Positions 18,045 through 27,852 of a DNA stretch of 64,000 nt are shown piece by piece. The notes under the pieces are model-generated. The model did no database searches and was not told the DNA's origin. It worked only from the letters and a program-made list of their open reading frames with translations. Made by a program: the position numbers and the translations under genes. How positions within the stretch are numbered: the first letter of the stretch is position 1; the number at the start of each line of letters is the position of its first letter. The stretch is from Planctomycetota bacterium (GTDB taxonomy: Bacteria > Planctomycetota > UBA1135 > GCA-002686595): NCBI GenBank assembly GCA_014237855.1, contig JABACD010000001.1:248001-312000 (forward strand), in the 5' to 3' direction.

Positions 18045-18764
18045 ATGACCAGAAAAGACGGACGCGCGCCCAACGACATGCGCCCCATTAGCTTCGAGCG
18101 AGGGTTCACCAAGAACGCACCGGGATCGGTCCTGGCGAGCTTTGGTGACACCCGAGTGCTCTGCACCGCGACCTTCGTCGACGGGGTGCCCAACTTCCTG
18201 CAAGGCAAGGGCCAGGGATGGATGACCGCCGAGTACTCGATGCTTCCCTCCTCAACCAATCGGCGTAAGGCCCGTGACCGCACCGGCCGCGTGGATGGAC
18301 GATCAGTCGAGATCCAGCGCTTGATCGGGCGGAGCCTCAGAGCCGTCATGGATTTCAAGCAGATGAACGAGCGCACGATCTGGCTCGACTGCGACGTCCT
18401 CCAGGCCGACGGAGGGACTCGCACGACCGCCATCAGCGGAGCCTGGGTTGCCCTCCATGACCTCCTGATGGACATGGATCGATGCCGAATCCTCCGTGGC
18501 TGGCCCCTCGTTGGGCAAGTTGGTGCCGTCTCAGTGGGACGAGTTGCAGGTGAGGAACTGTGCGATCTCGACTACTCCGAGGACAGTGTTGCAGAGGTCG
18601 ACTTCAACGTCGTGATGACTGGTGACCAGGAGTTCATCGAGGTGCAGGGCTCTGCCGAGGGAGCCCCCTTCTCCCGACCCGCCCTTGATGCGATGCTGGA
18701 GATGAGTGCCTCAGGGTGCCTTGAGATCTTCAAGGCGCAGAAAGCAGCCCTCGGGATCGAATAG
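18045..18764 (+). CDS. rph: Ribonuclease PH
   Basis: This 239-residue phosphorolytic 3'-5' exoribonuclease trims tRNA 3' ends. Family motifs: RKDGRAPNDMRP at the N-terminus, GSVLASFGDTRVLCTA, the phosphate-binding block GRSVEIQRLIGRSLRA, LDCDVLQADGGTRTTAI and the C-terminal VQGSAEGAPFSR. Length is normal for the family. It is the first gene of a tight cluster and its stop is 4 bases before the rdgB GTG, suggesting co-transcription and translational coupling. Confidence 0.97.
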   Translation: MTRKDGRAPNDMRPISFERGFTKNAPGSVLASFGDTRVLCTATFVDGVPNFLQGKGQGWMTAEYSMLPSSTNRRKARDRTGRVDGRSVEIQRLIGRSLRAVMDFKQMNERTIWLDCDVLQADGGTRTTAISGAWVALHDLLMDMDRCRILRGWPLVGQVGAVSVGRVAGEELCDLDYSEDSVAEVDFNVVMTGDQEFIEVQGSAEGAPFSRPALDAMLEMSASGCLEIFKAQKAALGIE

Positions 18765-18768
18765 CGAC

Positions 18769-19404
18769 GTGACTACCTCGACCGCCCGAATCCTGCTTGC
18801 CAGCGGGAATCCGAAGAAGGTTCGTGAGCTCGACGCTCTCCTCGCACCTCTGGGCATCTGCCTGGCGAGGCCTGAGGATGTTGGTGGGCTACCCGAGGTG
18901 ATCGAGGACCAGCCCGACTTCAAGGGAAACGCCGCCAAGAAGGCCATCTCTGCTGCCCAGGCGACGCAGTCCTGGGCCCTGGCGGATGACTCGGGGCTGG
19001 AAGTGGACTTCCTCGGTGGTGCCCCGGGAGTCCACTCCGCCCGCTACGCGGGCACTCACGGAGATGACGAGGCCAACAATCGCAAGCTGCTCGAGAGCCT
19101 CGAGGGGGTCCCTGACAGTCAGAGGGGGGCGCGCTTCGTCTGCGCCCTGGCACTGGCGCGGCCGGATGGGAGCCTGGCTCTAGAGATTCAGGGCACCTGC
19201 AGGGGAACCATCCTGAAGGAACCACGTGGCAACCAGGACTTCGGCTACGATCCTCTCTTCGAGTTTGCAGAGCCCGGGCACGAGGCCACCGGCAAGTCCT
19301 TTGCCGAGCTCGTACCCGCTCAGAAATCCCACGTCAGCCACAGGGGACGAGCCCTCGCCCAGCTGACAGGTCGTTTGAAGGACATCCTGGCGTCGGACGC
19401 CTGA
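18769..19404 (+). CDS. rdgB: XTP/dITP diphosphatase (HAM1 family)
   Basis: The enzyme hydrolyses non-canonical purine triphosphates (ITP, dITP, XTP) to monophosphates and cleans the nucleotide pool. Motifs: LLASGNPKKVREL at the N-terminus, ADDSGLEVD, GGAPGVHSARYAG, FGYDPLFEF and SHRGRALAQL. GTG 18769 is chosen because it directly follows the rph stop and places the LLASGNPKK motif near residue 10; the in-frame ATG at 18706 would overlap rph. Confidence 0.95.
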   Translation: MTTSTARILLASGNPKKVRELDALLAPLGICLARPEDVGGLPEVIEDQPDFKGNAAKKAISAAQATQSWALADDSGLEVDFLGGAPGVHSARYAGTHGDDEANNRKLLESLEGVPDSQRGARFVCALALARPDGSLALEIQGTCRGTILKEPRGNQDFGYDPLFEFAEPGHEATGKSFAELVPAQKSHVSHRGRALAQLTGRLKDILASDA

Positions 19405-19413
19405 TCTGTACCC

Positions 19414-21213
19414 GTGGATACCAAGCACATCCGTAATTTTTCCATCATCGCGCACATCGACCACGGCAAGTCGACGCTCGCGGACCGCATGCTCGAAACC
19501 ACAGGGTCGGTCGAGAAGCGCGACATGCGTGACCAGCTCCTGGACGACATGGAGCTCGAGCGGGAGCGTGGAATCACCATCAAGGCCCGCGCGGTCACGA
19601 TCTATCACGAGTTCCAGGGCGAGAACTACCAGCTCAACCTGATCGATACTCCAGGGCACGTGGACTTCAACTACGAGGTCGAGAAGAGCCTCCAAGCCTG
19701 CGAAGGTGCTGTCCTGCTCGTGGATGCCTCCCAGGGCGTTGAAGCACAGACCGTCGCCAATGCGTACCTGGCCATCGAGCAAGACCAGGAGATCATCCCT
19801 GTACTCAACAAGGTCGATCTGGCACATGCGCGACCGGATGAGATTGCCGAGGAGATCGAGAACAGCCTGGCGATCGAAGCGACTGATGCCCTGCAAATAT
19901 CGGCCAAGACAGGAAAGGGCGTTGCAGAGGTCCTCGACAGGGTAGTCGAGCGAATTCCCGCCCCCTCTGGAGATCCGGAGGGCCCCCTACGTGCCCTGAT
20001 TTTTGACGCGGTCTATGACGAGTACCGCGGCGTGATCGTGTACCTGAGGCTCTTTGACGGGGCCCTGCGCAAGAGAGACCTGGTGAAGATGCTCGGCTCC
20101 GATGCCGAGTACGAGGCCCTGGAGATCGGCCGCTTCGCACCCAAGATGGTCAAGAGCGACGACCTCTCGGCCGGAGAGGTCGGCTATCTCGTCTCCAACA
20201 TCAAGCGCCTCGGCGACGTACGCGTTGGAGATACCCTGACCCTCTCCAAGGGGCCCGAGGTAGCGATGCTCGAGGGCTATCAGGAGCCAAAGCACATGGT
20301 CTTTGCGGACTTCTACCCGACAAACCCAGGTGACTACGTTCACCTGAGAGACGCACTCGAGTCTCTGTCCCTCTCGGACTCCTCACTCTCCTTCTTTCCA
20401 GAGACCTCTGATGCTCTGGGGTTTGGTTTCCGCTGCGGGTTCCTGGGACTCTTGCACATGGAGATCATCCAGCAACGATTGGAACGCGAGCATGATCTGG
20501 ACATGATCCAGACAGCCCCCTCAGTGACCTACAAGATTCGCAAGCATGAGGGTGAGCTCGAGGAGATCCGCTCACCGGGGACCCTGCCCGAGCGCGACAA
20601 GTTCGAAGCCCTTCTCGAGCCGATCGTCCGTGCAACCATGATGATTCCAACGGAGTACATCGGGGTCCTGATGCAAATCTGCGTCGAGCACAGGGGAATC
20701 TTCATCCGGCAGGAGCACCTCTCTCCCACGCGAGTCCAACTCACCTACGACATTCCTCTCGCCGAGATCATCTATGACTTCTACGACAAGTTGAAGTCGG
20801 CCACGCGCGGGTTTGGCACGCTGAACTACGAGATCGTCGAGTTCAAGGAGGACAACCTCGTCAAGATGCGCCTCCTCGTGAATGGCGATGATGTTGATGC
20901 ACTCTCCTCGATTTGCCATGCAGACCAGGCGCAAATGCGCGGTCGAGCGATCTTGAAGAAGCTCCGCAAGGAAATCCCCCGACACCTGTTTGAGGTACGC
21001 CTGCAGGCAGCCATCGGTAGTAAGATCATCGCCCGTGAGAGCATCGCCGCCCTGCGCAAGGATGTCACTGCCAAGTGCTACGGTGGAGACATCACTCGCA
21101 AGCGAAAGCTGCTAGAGAAGCAGAAAGCTGGCAAGCGGCGGATGCGTCAGGTCGGCAGCGTAGAGATCCCTCAGAAGGCCTTCCTCGCCGTACTCGGCGG
21201 CGACGAGAAGTAG
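19414..21213 (+). CDS. lepA: Elongation factor 4 (LepA)
   Basis: This 599-residue translational GTPase acts on the ribosome. G1 is AHIDHGKST, G2 lies in ERERGITIKA, G3 is DTPGHVDF and G4 is NKVDL. The EF4-specific C-terminal domain is present, ending in KQKAGKRRMRQVGSVEIPQKAF. It begins at GTG 19414 (protein starts MDTKHIRNF), 9 bases after rdgB, and is followed 18 bases later by lepB. The lepA-lepB order is common in bacteria. Confidence 0.97.
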   Translation: MDTKHIRNFSIIAHIDHGKSTLADRMLETTGSVEKRDMRDQLLDDMELERERGITIKARAVTIYHEFQGENYQLNLIDTPGHVDFNYEVEKSLQACEGAVLLVDASQGVEAQTVANAYLAIEQDQEIIPVLNKVDLAHARPDEIAEEIENSLAIEATDALQISAKTGKGVAEVLDRVVERIPAPSGDPEGPLRALIFDAVYDEYRGVIVYLRLFDGALRKRDLVKMLGSDAEYEALEIGRFAPKMVKSDDLSAGEVGYLVSNIKRLGDVRVGDTLTLSKGPEVAMLEGYQEPKHMVFADFYPTNPGDYVHLRDALESLSLSDSSLSFFPETSDALGFGFRCGFLGLLHMEIIQQRLEREHDLDMIQTAPSVTYKIRKHEGELEEIRSPGTLPERDKFEALLEPIVRATMMIPTEYIGVLMQICVEHRGIFIRQEHLSPTRVQLTYDIPLAEIIYDFYDKLKSATRGFGTLNYEIVEFKEDNLVKMRLLVNGDDVDALSSICHADQAQMRGRAILKKLRKEIPRHLFEVRLQAAIGSKIIARESIAALRKDVTAKCYGGDITRKRKLLEKQKAGKRRMRQVGSVEIPQKAFLAVLGGDEK

Positions 21214-21231
21214 CGGCCCACACCCAAGCCC

Positions 21232-22659
21232 ATGGCAGACAAGGCAGCAAAGACCGGCAAGGAGAAGAAATCCGCCCACCCGTGGAGAGACAACATCGAG
21301 GCGATCACGATGGCCATCATCATGGCCGTGATGCTCAAGTACTTCATCGTCGAGGCCTACAAGATACCCACGGGGTCGATGCAGCCCACGCTGATGGGTA
21401 ACGACGAGACTGGCCTCAAGGATCGTATTCTCGTCGACAAGCTCTCCTATCACTTCCGGGATCCGGAGCGCTGGGAGGTGACGGTCTTCAAGTACCCGCT
21501 CGACCTGTCAAAGAACTTCATCAAGCGCTGCGTAGGCATAGGCCCCGAAGAGCTGAAAATTCAGAACGGCGATCTGTGGAACCGCCCGGGACCTGAGGCC
21601 GAGTGGAAAGTGCTACGTCGCCCCCAGCCGGTCCAGGAAGAAATCTGGAAGCCGCTCTATCTGGGCGAGGAGGGACTGCCCGGCTGGAAGGCGCTCGGCG
21701 ACGCCCGCAAGTGGAGCTTCTCCGGGCCAGAGGTCAGCGCTCGTGGCACGGGAAGCCTTCGATATCCGGCGACCGGCTCGGTGATGGACGACTACCGGCA
21801 CGGCTACCCCCCCCGGGTCCGCGAGGACATCAGGCCCAACCGCCTCTCCTCACAGAAGCCCGTCGGTGATCTGAGGATCGTTGGCGAGGTCGAGGCTTTG
21901 CCGGGTTGCACCGAGGTGATGATCGAACTGCGCGAGGGAACCCGCAAGTATCAGTTCAGCCTCCCCGGTCCTGCGGCGCGCTCTGGTGCCAGGCTCACCA
22001 TCAGCGCCACTGACATGGTTACCAGGATCACCTCACCGCTGAAGGAGCCCCTGGCGACCTCCCTGCCGGAAGATTGGCGACTCGAGGCCGGCAAGAGCAT
22101 CGACTTCGCCGCCCAGAACATGGACGACCTCCTCAGCCTGGATATAGATGGCGAGACCATGCTCGAACTCGAGATTCCCGCCGCCACGGACCAGGCGTCT
22201 GTGATCTTCTTGCATGTAGAAGGGGAGGGCGCGGATTTCGAGGACCTGGAGATCTACAGGGACATCTACTACGTCGGAGACGCGATGAAGCGCTCCGAGT
22301 GGCAGATCCCCGAGAATCACTACGTCATGCTCGGAGACAACACTCAGGACTCGAGCGACTCCAGAGAGTGGATGCTGGCACGAATCCAGTACCCGGCCGA
22401 GAACGGTGAGATCTACCGGGGCAATCATCGGGGCAACAACGAGAACCCCCGCACCGTGCCCGGTATGCCCGGGGGCGCCATGCAGTGGTTCCGGGATGAG
22501 TTTGGTGAACTGCACCACTGGCGAGCCGCTGAGGCCCGCACGGTCACCCCCGAAGCAGTTCCATTCGTGCCTCGAGAACTCGTCACGGGACGGGCCGTGG
22601 TCGTATTCTGGCCGCTCTCCCCGAGCTACCGGCTCTGGAGATTGCAGTGGGTCCACTAG
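21232..22659 (+). CDS. lepB: Signal peptidase I with a very large insert
   Basis: This membrane serine protease removes signal peptides from exported proteins. One transmembrane helix spans about residues 22-42. Catalytic Ser49 lies in PTGSMQPTL and catalytic Lys98 in FIKRCVG. The C-terminal box YVMLGDNTQDSSDSREW is at about 364-380. About 250 residues separate the Lys box from the GDN box, and another 95 residues follow it, making 475 residues against roughly 180-330 in most bacteria. The catalytic dyad is intact, so it should be active. The insert (about residues 115-355) looks like beta-rich soluble sequence. Confidence 0.93.
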   Translation: MADKAAKTGKEKKSAHPWRDNIEAITMAIIMAVMLKYFIVEAYKIPTGSMQPTLMGNDETGLKDRILVDKLSYHFRDPERWEVTVFKYPLDLSKNFIKRCVGIGPEELKIQNGDLWNRPGPEAEWKVLRRPQPVQEEIWKPLYLGEEGLPGWKALGDARKWSFSGPEVSARGTGSLRYPATGSVMDDYRHGYPPRVREDIRPNRLSSQKPVGDLRIVGEVEALPGCTEVMIELREGTRKYQFSLPGPAARSGARLTISATDMVTRITSPLKEPLATSLPEDWRLEAGKSIDFAAQNMDDLLSLDIDGETMLELEIPAATDQASVIFLHVEGEGADFEDLEIYRDIYYVGDAMKRSEWQIPENHYVMLGDNTQDSSDSREWMLARIQYPAENGEIYRGNHRGNNENPRTVPGMPGGAMQWFRDEFGELHHWRAAEARTVTPEAVPFVPRELVTGRAVVVFWPLSPSYRLWRLQWVH

Positions 22660-23191
22660 GAGGCCGGCCGAACTTGACAGGCCAGAAAGGCCAAGATCAC
22701 GGGATTTACACACCCAATTGAAGACACAGCCGGGTCCCATGAACTCCTGCCCCCCGGGTTGTCCACACGAATCGCAGTGGAGATCCTGGCCATTCACAGG
22801 GGTTGTCAAGCGCAAGTTGTGGAGGACTTGGGAAAGACCGCGCTCTCCCAGGCTAGAGACAACAATGCGACTCCCTACCACAAATGTCTTCGGGGCAGGA
22901 ACTTATGATCGGGCCAAGAAACCAAGCCCAAAACCGTCGGCCTAAGTCCGGAAACAGCACCGGCTTCTCTACCAGCTGCCCATTTCACGGTGCCCTTCTT
23001 TCTTTCCCCATGTTGTCCACACAACACAAATTGACATCGAAGCTTGCGGAGGCTCTGAACCGTGATCTGAACCAGGCTTCAAGACCTTCGAAAAGGGTCT
23101 CGCGAGCCCTCGTTCAGAGAGCAGTTCACGAACCGAAGTCACGGTCAGCTTCAGGCTTAGGGCATTCACCTGGTAGCGCTAGGATCATCGT
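22660..23191 (+). promoter_or_regulatory. 532-bp intergenic region with DnaA-box-like sites
   Basis: No gene is supportable here. TTGTCCACA occurs twice, at 22759-22767 and 23013-23021; it matches the DnaA-box variant used by some GC-rich bacteria such as Streptomyces. The second copy lies in the 16-bp palindrome TGTTGTCCACACAACA (23011-23026). A partial inverse match (TTGTGGAGG) is near 22817. The region may be a DnaA-regulated control region upstream of lptB, or chance. Confidence 0.35.
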
Positions 23192-23992
23192 ATGAATCTC
23201 ACCCAGGACAGCGTCTCAGGGGAACTCCTGCTCGACGTCGAGGGACTACAGAAGGCCTTCAAGGGCCGCAGGGTCGTGGATGATGTCCACTTTCGAGTCC
23301 ATGCCGGCGAAATCGTCGGACTCCTCGGCCCCAATGGTGCTGGAAAGAGTACGAGCTTTCGGATGGTCGTTGGTCTCATCAAGCCGGATGCGGGCTCCGT
23401 CGAGCTGCGGGGCAGGGACTGCGCCAAGCTCCCCATGTTCAAGCGGGCACGGCTCGGGATGGGATACCTACCCCAGGACACGAGCATCTTCCGGCGCATG
23501 AATGTTCAGGACAACATCCTGGCAGTCCTGGAGACGATGAGGCTCTCGCGCAAGGAGCGTATCGCCGAGATGCACCGCATTCTCGAGAACCTCGAGCTCG
23601 ACCACCTCTGCAAGAACCAGGCGGCCACCCTCTCGGGGGGCGAGCGCCGGCGTCTGGAACTGGCCCGTGCCCTGGCCACGCGGCCGTCAGTCCTGCTCCT
23701 GGACGAGCCCTTTGCCGGGGTCGACCCGATCAATGTCCAGGAAATCCAGGGGTTGATTCACCAGCTCAAGGAGCAGGGGATCGGCATCTTGATCACGGAT
23801 CACAATGTCCGCGAGACGCTTCAGAGTACGGATCGCGCCTACATCATCCACCAGGGTCACATCCTGCGTGAAGGAACCGGCGACGAGCTGGTCACGGACC
23901 CAGAGGTTCGCCGGGTCTACCTGGGCGAGAGCTTCGAGGTGTCGGTCAACAAGGTGACCATGCAGGAAGAAGCTGGCCTCTTCGAGGAGTGA
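23192..23992 (+). CDS. lptB: LPS export ABC transporter ATPase
   Basis: This 266-residue ABC ATPase belongs to the LptB2FG complex that extracts lipopolysaccharide from the inner membrane. Walker A is GPNGAGKST, the Q-loop region GYLPQDTSIFRRM is typical of LptB, the signature is LSGGERRRLE, Walker B is LLLDEPFAGVDP and the switch is TDHNV. AGGA precedes the ATG. Its presence suggests a Gram-negative envelope, in keeping with the beta-barrel protein at 11064. It ends 5 bases from the convergent channel gene. Confidence 0.92.
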   Translation: MNLTQDSVSGELLLDVEGLQKAFKGRRVVDDVHFRVHAGEIVGLLGPNGAGKSTSFRMVVGLIKPDAGSVELRGRDCAKLPMFKRARLGMGYLPQDTSIFRRMNVQDNILAVLETMRLSRKERIAEMHRILENLELDHLCKNQAATLSGGERRRLELARALATRPSVLLLDEPFAGVDPINVQEIQGLIHQLKEQGIGILITDHNVRETLQSTDRAYIIHQGHILREGTGDELVTDPEVRRVYLGESFEVSVNKVTMQEEAGLFEE

Positions 23993-23997
23993 GCACC

Positions 23998-25692
23998 CTA
24001 CTCCACGTAGCGCGCAAAGAAGCTCGCCTCGGACTCTCTCGTTCCAATCAGAACGATGTCCGCCTCCGCAGGCAGCTGTAGCGCAGGGTTAGGGTTCGTT
24101 CGCATCCCTTCGATAGTCTTCAGTGCGACCACGGTGCAGCCTGTCTCTCGGCGTAGATCGCTCTCGGAGAGAGTCCTGCCAACCAGCCTTGAAGGCACAG
24201 GAACCTGGAAGATCTCGAGTCCCTCAGTGATGGTTACCGAGCCACTTCCCTCCAGGAGATTGAAGATCGCGCTCGCCCCCATCGATGCCGTGGAAAGTAC
24301 AAAGTCCGCACCAGCCCGGTGTAGGGTCTCCACGTTCTTGTTGAAGGTAGCCCTTGAGACGATGTGGACATCTGGACGCAATCGGCGCACGTAGAGCGAC
24401 AGGAAGATATTCATGTCGTCATCGTGGATCGTGATGATCACCGTTGGCGCCTTCTTGATTCCAGCCGATTCGAGAACAGCGGGATCGGCTGCATCCCCCT
24501 GAACGAAATGCTCGTCCAGACAGCGCTCCCGCTTGCTCTCCACCACTCGGTAGTCAATTCCGCGGTTCGACAGCGCCTGGGCCGTTGCACGCCCCACACG
24601 CCCCCCTCCGATGACGAGAATGGGCTCCGCAGAGACGTTGTAGATGGCCATTATTGCGCTGTAATCCAACAGCTGCTCACGAGTCCCAGCGAGCATCAGC
24701 ACGGTGTGAGGGCCGATCTCAGTCTCCGGACCAGCAATCTCGAAGTCCCCGCGCTCCCACTTGCCCACCACGCTCACGTCCACCAGATCTCGCAGATTAC
24801 TCTCCATGAGGTTCTTCCCAACCAGTGGAGTTCGCGCTGCATTGGCCTCCGCAACCAGGACCTCTCCGAAGCGCCCAATCACATGGGCCTGGGCGTCTCC
24901 CCCGATCACCCGTCGAGCAAGCCCGCGCCCCATCAGACTTGAGAGCTGAACGACACGGGTGCTTCCCGCCAGCTGCAGGACCTCCGTGGACATGGCTCGA
25001 TCGGCGGTGGAAAGGATGGAGACATCCGGTGCAACGCCACGAGCGGTGAATACTGCGTTCGAGTTACGCACGTCAGTCCCAGTAGCCGCCATCAAGCTGG
25101 CCTGATCCAGGCGAGCAGCCCTGTAGGTATCGGGGCTGTCCAGATCACCGACCATGACCGACCAGCCAAGATCCGTGAGCTTCAGGGCCTCCTCGATGTC
25201 GCTGACAATCAGGACATAGGGGGTGCCATACAAGACCAGGCGCTCGACAAGGTACTGCGTGATTGGATCCCGATGCGTCAGCACAACGTGGCCTGTCAGC
25301 TCCTCCGGCATCTCCTTGCGGACCCGTGAGGCCCCCTTGGCCTCCACCCACTGCGGAAAGCGAACCAGAAGGAGAGGGAGCAAGACCAGCATGAACACCA
25401 ACCCAACCATCACGACCAGGGCGGTCAGCAGCTGTCCAGGCCACATATTGAAGGAGACATCCCCCAGTCCCAGGGTGGTCATCGTGCTGACCGTCCAGTA
25501 GGGGCCAATCCACCAGACCTGCTCGCGGCCCTCTACGGACATGGCCAGGTGAAACAGCACGGAGCTGATCAGCACGGTGAGGCTCAGGTACCCGAGGTAG
25601 CGTCGAAGAAAGGTCACATGACGCTGCCGAGAGCGCACCATCAGCTCTCTCAGCCACCCAGAGGATTGGGAGTTGTGTGCAGGCTCGTTCAT
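23998..25692 (-). CDS. Two-TM potassium-channel protein with two RCK/TrkA domains
   Basis: This 564-residue protein (from ATG 25692) has TM1 at about residues 32-52 and a pore helix and filter STMTTLGLGD (about 69-78). TM2 spans about 88-110. Two Rossmann RCK domains with TrkA_C-like parts follow, the second with nucleotide motif VIGGGRVGRA. The filter reads TLGLGD where K+ channels usually have TVGYGD. It is probably a ligand-gated K+ channel in the cytoplasmic membrane. In-frame starts at 25725 (ATG) and 25821 (TTG) are possible but would only add a non-conserved tail. It runs divergently from etfB. Confidence 0.85.
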   Translation of the reverse strand: MNEPAHNSQSSGWLRELMVRSRQRHVTFLRRYLGYLSLTVLISSVLFHLAMSVEGREQVWWIGPYWTVSTMTTLGLGDVSFNMWPGQLLTALVVMVGLVFMLVLLPLLLVRFPQWVEAKGASRVRKEMPEELTGHVVLTHRDPITQYLVERLVLYGTPYVLIVSDIEEALKLTDLGWSVMVGDLDSPDTYRAARLDQASLMAATGTDVRNSNAVFTARGVAPDVSILSTADRAMSTEVLQLAGSTRVVQLSSLMGRGLARRVIGGDAQAHVIGRFGEVLVAEANAARTPLVGKNLMESNLRDLVDVSVVGKWERGDFEIAGPETEIGPHTVLMLAGTREQLLDYSAIMAIYNVSAEPILVIGGGRVGRATAQALSNRGIDYRVVESKRERCLDEHFVQGDAADPAVLESAGIKKAPTVIITIHDDDMNIFLSLYVRRLRPDVHIVSRATFNKNVETLHRAGADFVLSTASMGASAIFNLLEGSGSVTITEGLEIFQVPVPSRLVGRTLSESDLRRETGCTVVALKTIEGMRTNPNPALQLPAEADIVLIGTRESEASFFARYVE

Positions 25693-25995
25693 CTGGGATG
25701 CAGTGGCGTGTTGATAACGAATCATCAGCCCCAGTTCAGCCCTGAACCTGTCGATCCCGGCTCCCGACCAACCCTCTCTCGGCACAGAGGTGCCTTCGAG
25801 ATCAAATTCCAGGCTTTCCAATCCAGTGCCCGGCCCAGTTCGTTGCTCAGAAGCATCCAGCGAGCTAACTTGTTTGCCGAAATCTGGCGCGGGAGGCCCA
25901 ATTCCAGGCCATATTCCCGCGGAGCTCCGTCCGGTACTCCCGGCTCCAATCGAGCATTCCGTTAGCTTTCCCCTTCAACGTAGCCCCGCAAGAAA

Positions 25996-26748
25996 ATGAA
26001 TATCGTTGCCTGCATCAAGCGGGTCCCCACGACCGACGCACAAGCCAAGGTCAATGCGGACGGCAAGAGCCTCGACACGTCAGGCTTCCAGTACATGACC
26101 TCCTTCTATGACGAGATCGCAGTCGAGGAGGCAATCAAGACCAAGGAAGCCCACGGCGGCGAGGTGACGGTTCTCACCGTCGGGCCGACGGAAGGCACCA
26201 AGGAGGTTCGTGAGTGCATCGCGAAGGGTGCTGATGGGGGAGTCATCCTGACTGATCCCGATTGGGGCCAGCGCGACAACCTCTCTACAGCCAAGGTCCT
26301 GGCGGCCAGGTTGTCCGAGATGGGGGCAGAGCTGGCCTTCTTTGGCAAGGTGGCCACGGACAGGGACAACAATGCCGTAGGTGCCATGACGGCCACCAAG
26401 CTCGGCTGGGCGTGCGTCACTGATGTCATCGAGCTGTCCCTGGCCGATGGAAGAGGCACGGCAAAGCGCGAGTCCGAGAGCGGTGTCGAGTCCGTCGAGT
26501 TCTCCCTACCCGCCATCATCACCTGTGACAAGGGACTCAACGAGCCTCGCTACGCCGGCCTCAAGGGCATCATGGCTGCCAAGAAGAAGCCCCTCGAAGA
26601 GGCTCAATTCGAGAACGTGCCCAATCAGATAGAGGTCGAAAGCCTCGAGCTCCCGGCGCCTCGCAAGGAGGGCCGCATCGTCGGCGAGGGCCCCGAGGCC
26701 GTCGCCGCGCTCATCGACGCCCTCCGCAACGAAGCCAAGGTCCTCTAA
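25996..26748 (+). CDS. etfB: Electron transfer flavoprotein subunit beta
   Basis: This 250-residue ETF beta subunit binds AMP. With EtfA it shuttles electrons from acyl-CoA dehydrogenases to ETF:quinone oxidoreductase. Motifs: CIKRVPTTDAQAKV at the N-terminus, YDEIAVEEAIKTKE, FFGKVATDRDNNAVG and the family signature region TCDKGLNEPRYAGLKGIM. Length is normal. etfA follows after 17 bases, as in most bacteria. Confidence 0.95.
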   Translation: MNIVACIKRVPTTDAQAKVNADGKSLDTSGFQYMTSFYDEIAVEEAIKTKEAHGGEVTVLTVGPTEGTKEVRECIAKGADGGVILTDPDWGQRDNLSTAKVLAARLSEMGAELAFFGKVATDRDNNAVGAMTATKLGWACVTDVIELSLADGRGTAKRESESGVESVEFSLPAIITCDKGLNEPRYAGLKGIMAAKKKPLEEAQFENVPNQIEVESLELPAPRKEGRIVGEGPEAVAALIDALRNEAKVL

Positions 26749-26765
26749 GCACAAGGAAAAGCAGA

Positions 26766-27722
26766 ATGTCCACCATCCTCGTCTTCGCCGAACACGGCGC
26801 TGGAACCGTCCGCCGCGCCTCTCTGGAATGCATCGCCGCTGCCAAGGCCACGGGAAGCGACGTCGTCGCAATCGTCACGGGCCAAGGCGCTACCGATGCT
26901 GCCGAGAGCCTTGGGAACCACGGCGCCTCCAGGGTCGTCTGCCTGACAGGCGCCGATCAGTACAGCCCCGATGCCACTGGCGTCGATATTGCCGCGGTCG
27001 CCTGCGACCTGGGTGTCAGGGGATTCCTGGCAGCGGCCACCAGCACCGGCAAGGACCTCGCTCCTCGAGTGGCGATGCACCTTGACTCGGTGCTGTTCAG
27101 CGACTGCACCGGTCTCGAGGCAGCCGGAGACTCCTTCAAGATCTCCCGCCCATGGCTCGCCGGCAAGGCCATCGCGAACTGCACCTCCACAGGTCCGGTC
27201 TTCTGTGCCACGACTCGCCTCAACTCGTTCGCCACCAACGAAGTTGGAGGGACTGCTGAGGTCAGCGAACGCCCGGCATCCACCGATGGAAAGGTGATCG
27301 TGACGGGGATCACGGCCAAGGAAGGCGGCAAGCTCGATGTGGCAGAAGCGCCGATCGTCGTCTCGGGTGGTCGTGGGCTCAAGGAACCGGAGGGCTTCAA
27401 GATCATCGAGGACCTGGCCGAGGCCCTTGGTAACACTGCGGTCGGTGCCAGCCGCGCAGTCGTCGATGCAGGCTGGAGACCCCACTCCGAGCAAGTTGGC
27501 CAGACTGGAAAGGTCGTCTCCCCTGGGCTCTACATCGCTGTTGGCATCTCGGGAGCAATCCAGCACATTGCCGGAATGAAGACCTCCGGAGTCATCGTCG
27601 CCATCAACAAGGACCCCGATGCTCCGATCTTCAAGCTTGCCGACTACGGCATCGTGGGAGACGCCTTCGAGGTCGTGCCCGCACTCACAGCTGCAGTGAA
27701 GGAGCTGATGGCAACGGCCTAG
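26766..27722 (+). CDS. etfA: Electron transfer flavoprotein subunit alpha
   Basis: This 318-residue FAD-binding ETF alpha subunit has the C-terminal FAD domain motifs [44 protein letters not shown] and [10 protein letters not shown]. The ATG is preceded by AAGGAAA. It forms an operon with etfB and is followed by a hairpin terminator. It would serve fatty-acid or amino-acid oxidation. Confidence 0.95.
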   Translation: MSTILVFAEHGAGTVRRASLECIAAAKATGSDVVAIVTGQGATDAAESLGNHGASRVVCLTGADQYSPDATGVDIAAVACDLGVRGFLAAATSTGKDLAPRVAMHLDSVLFSDCTGLEAAGDSFKISRPWLAGKAIANCTSTGPVFCATTRLNSFATNEVGGTAEVSERPASTDGKVIVTGITAKEGGKLDVAEAPIVVSGGRGLKEPEGFKIIEDLAEALGNTAVGASRAVVDAGWRPHSEQVGQTGKVVSPGLYIAVGISGAIQHIAGMKTSGVIVAINKDPDAPIFKLADYGIVGDAFEVVPALTAAVKELMATA

Positions 27723-27745
27723 CCCGGCCATCGACCATGAATCGG

Positions 27746-27785
27746 GAGGTCGCCTGGTCCTGAGGCCGGGCGACCTCTTCTCTAT
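27746..27785 (+). terminator. Terminator after etfBA
   Basis: A 9-bp perfect inverted repeat (27746-27754 and 27769-27777) is followed by TTCTCTATTT. It lies between the convergent etfA and DUF309 genes. Confidence 0.65.
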
Positions 27786-27852
27786 TTGGGGAGGTCCAAC
27801 CTGCCCCAGAGTAGCCAGCAGAACCACACCCACTCGGGATCCGATCAGTGGA

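Noticed and set aside
22660-23191. Chromosomal replication origin
   Set aside because: Only two or three DnaA-box-like sites and no origin-associated genes; kept as a weak finding, not called as an origin.
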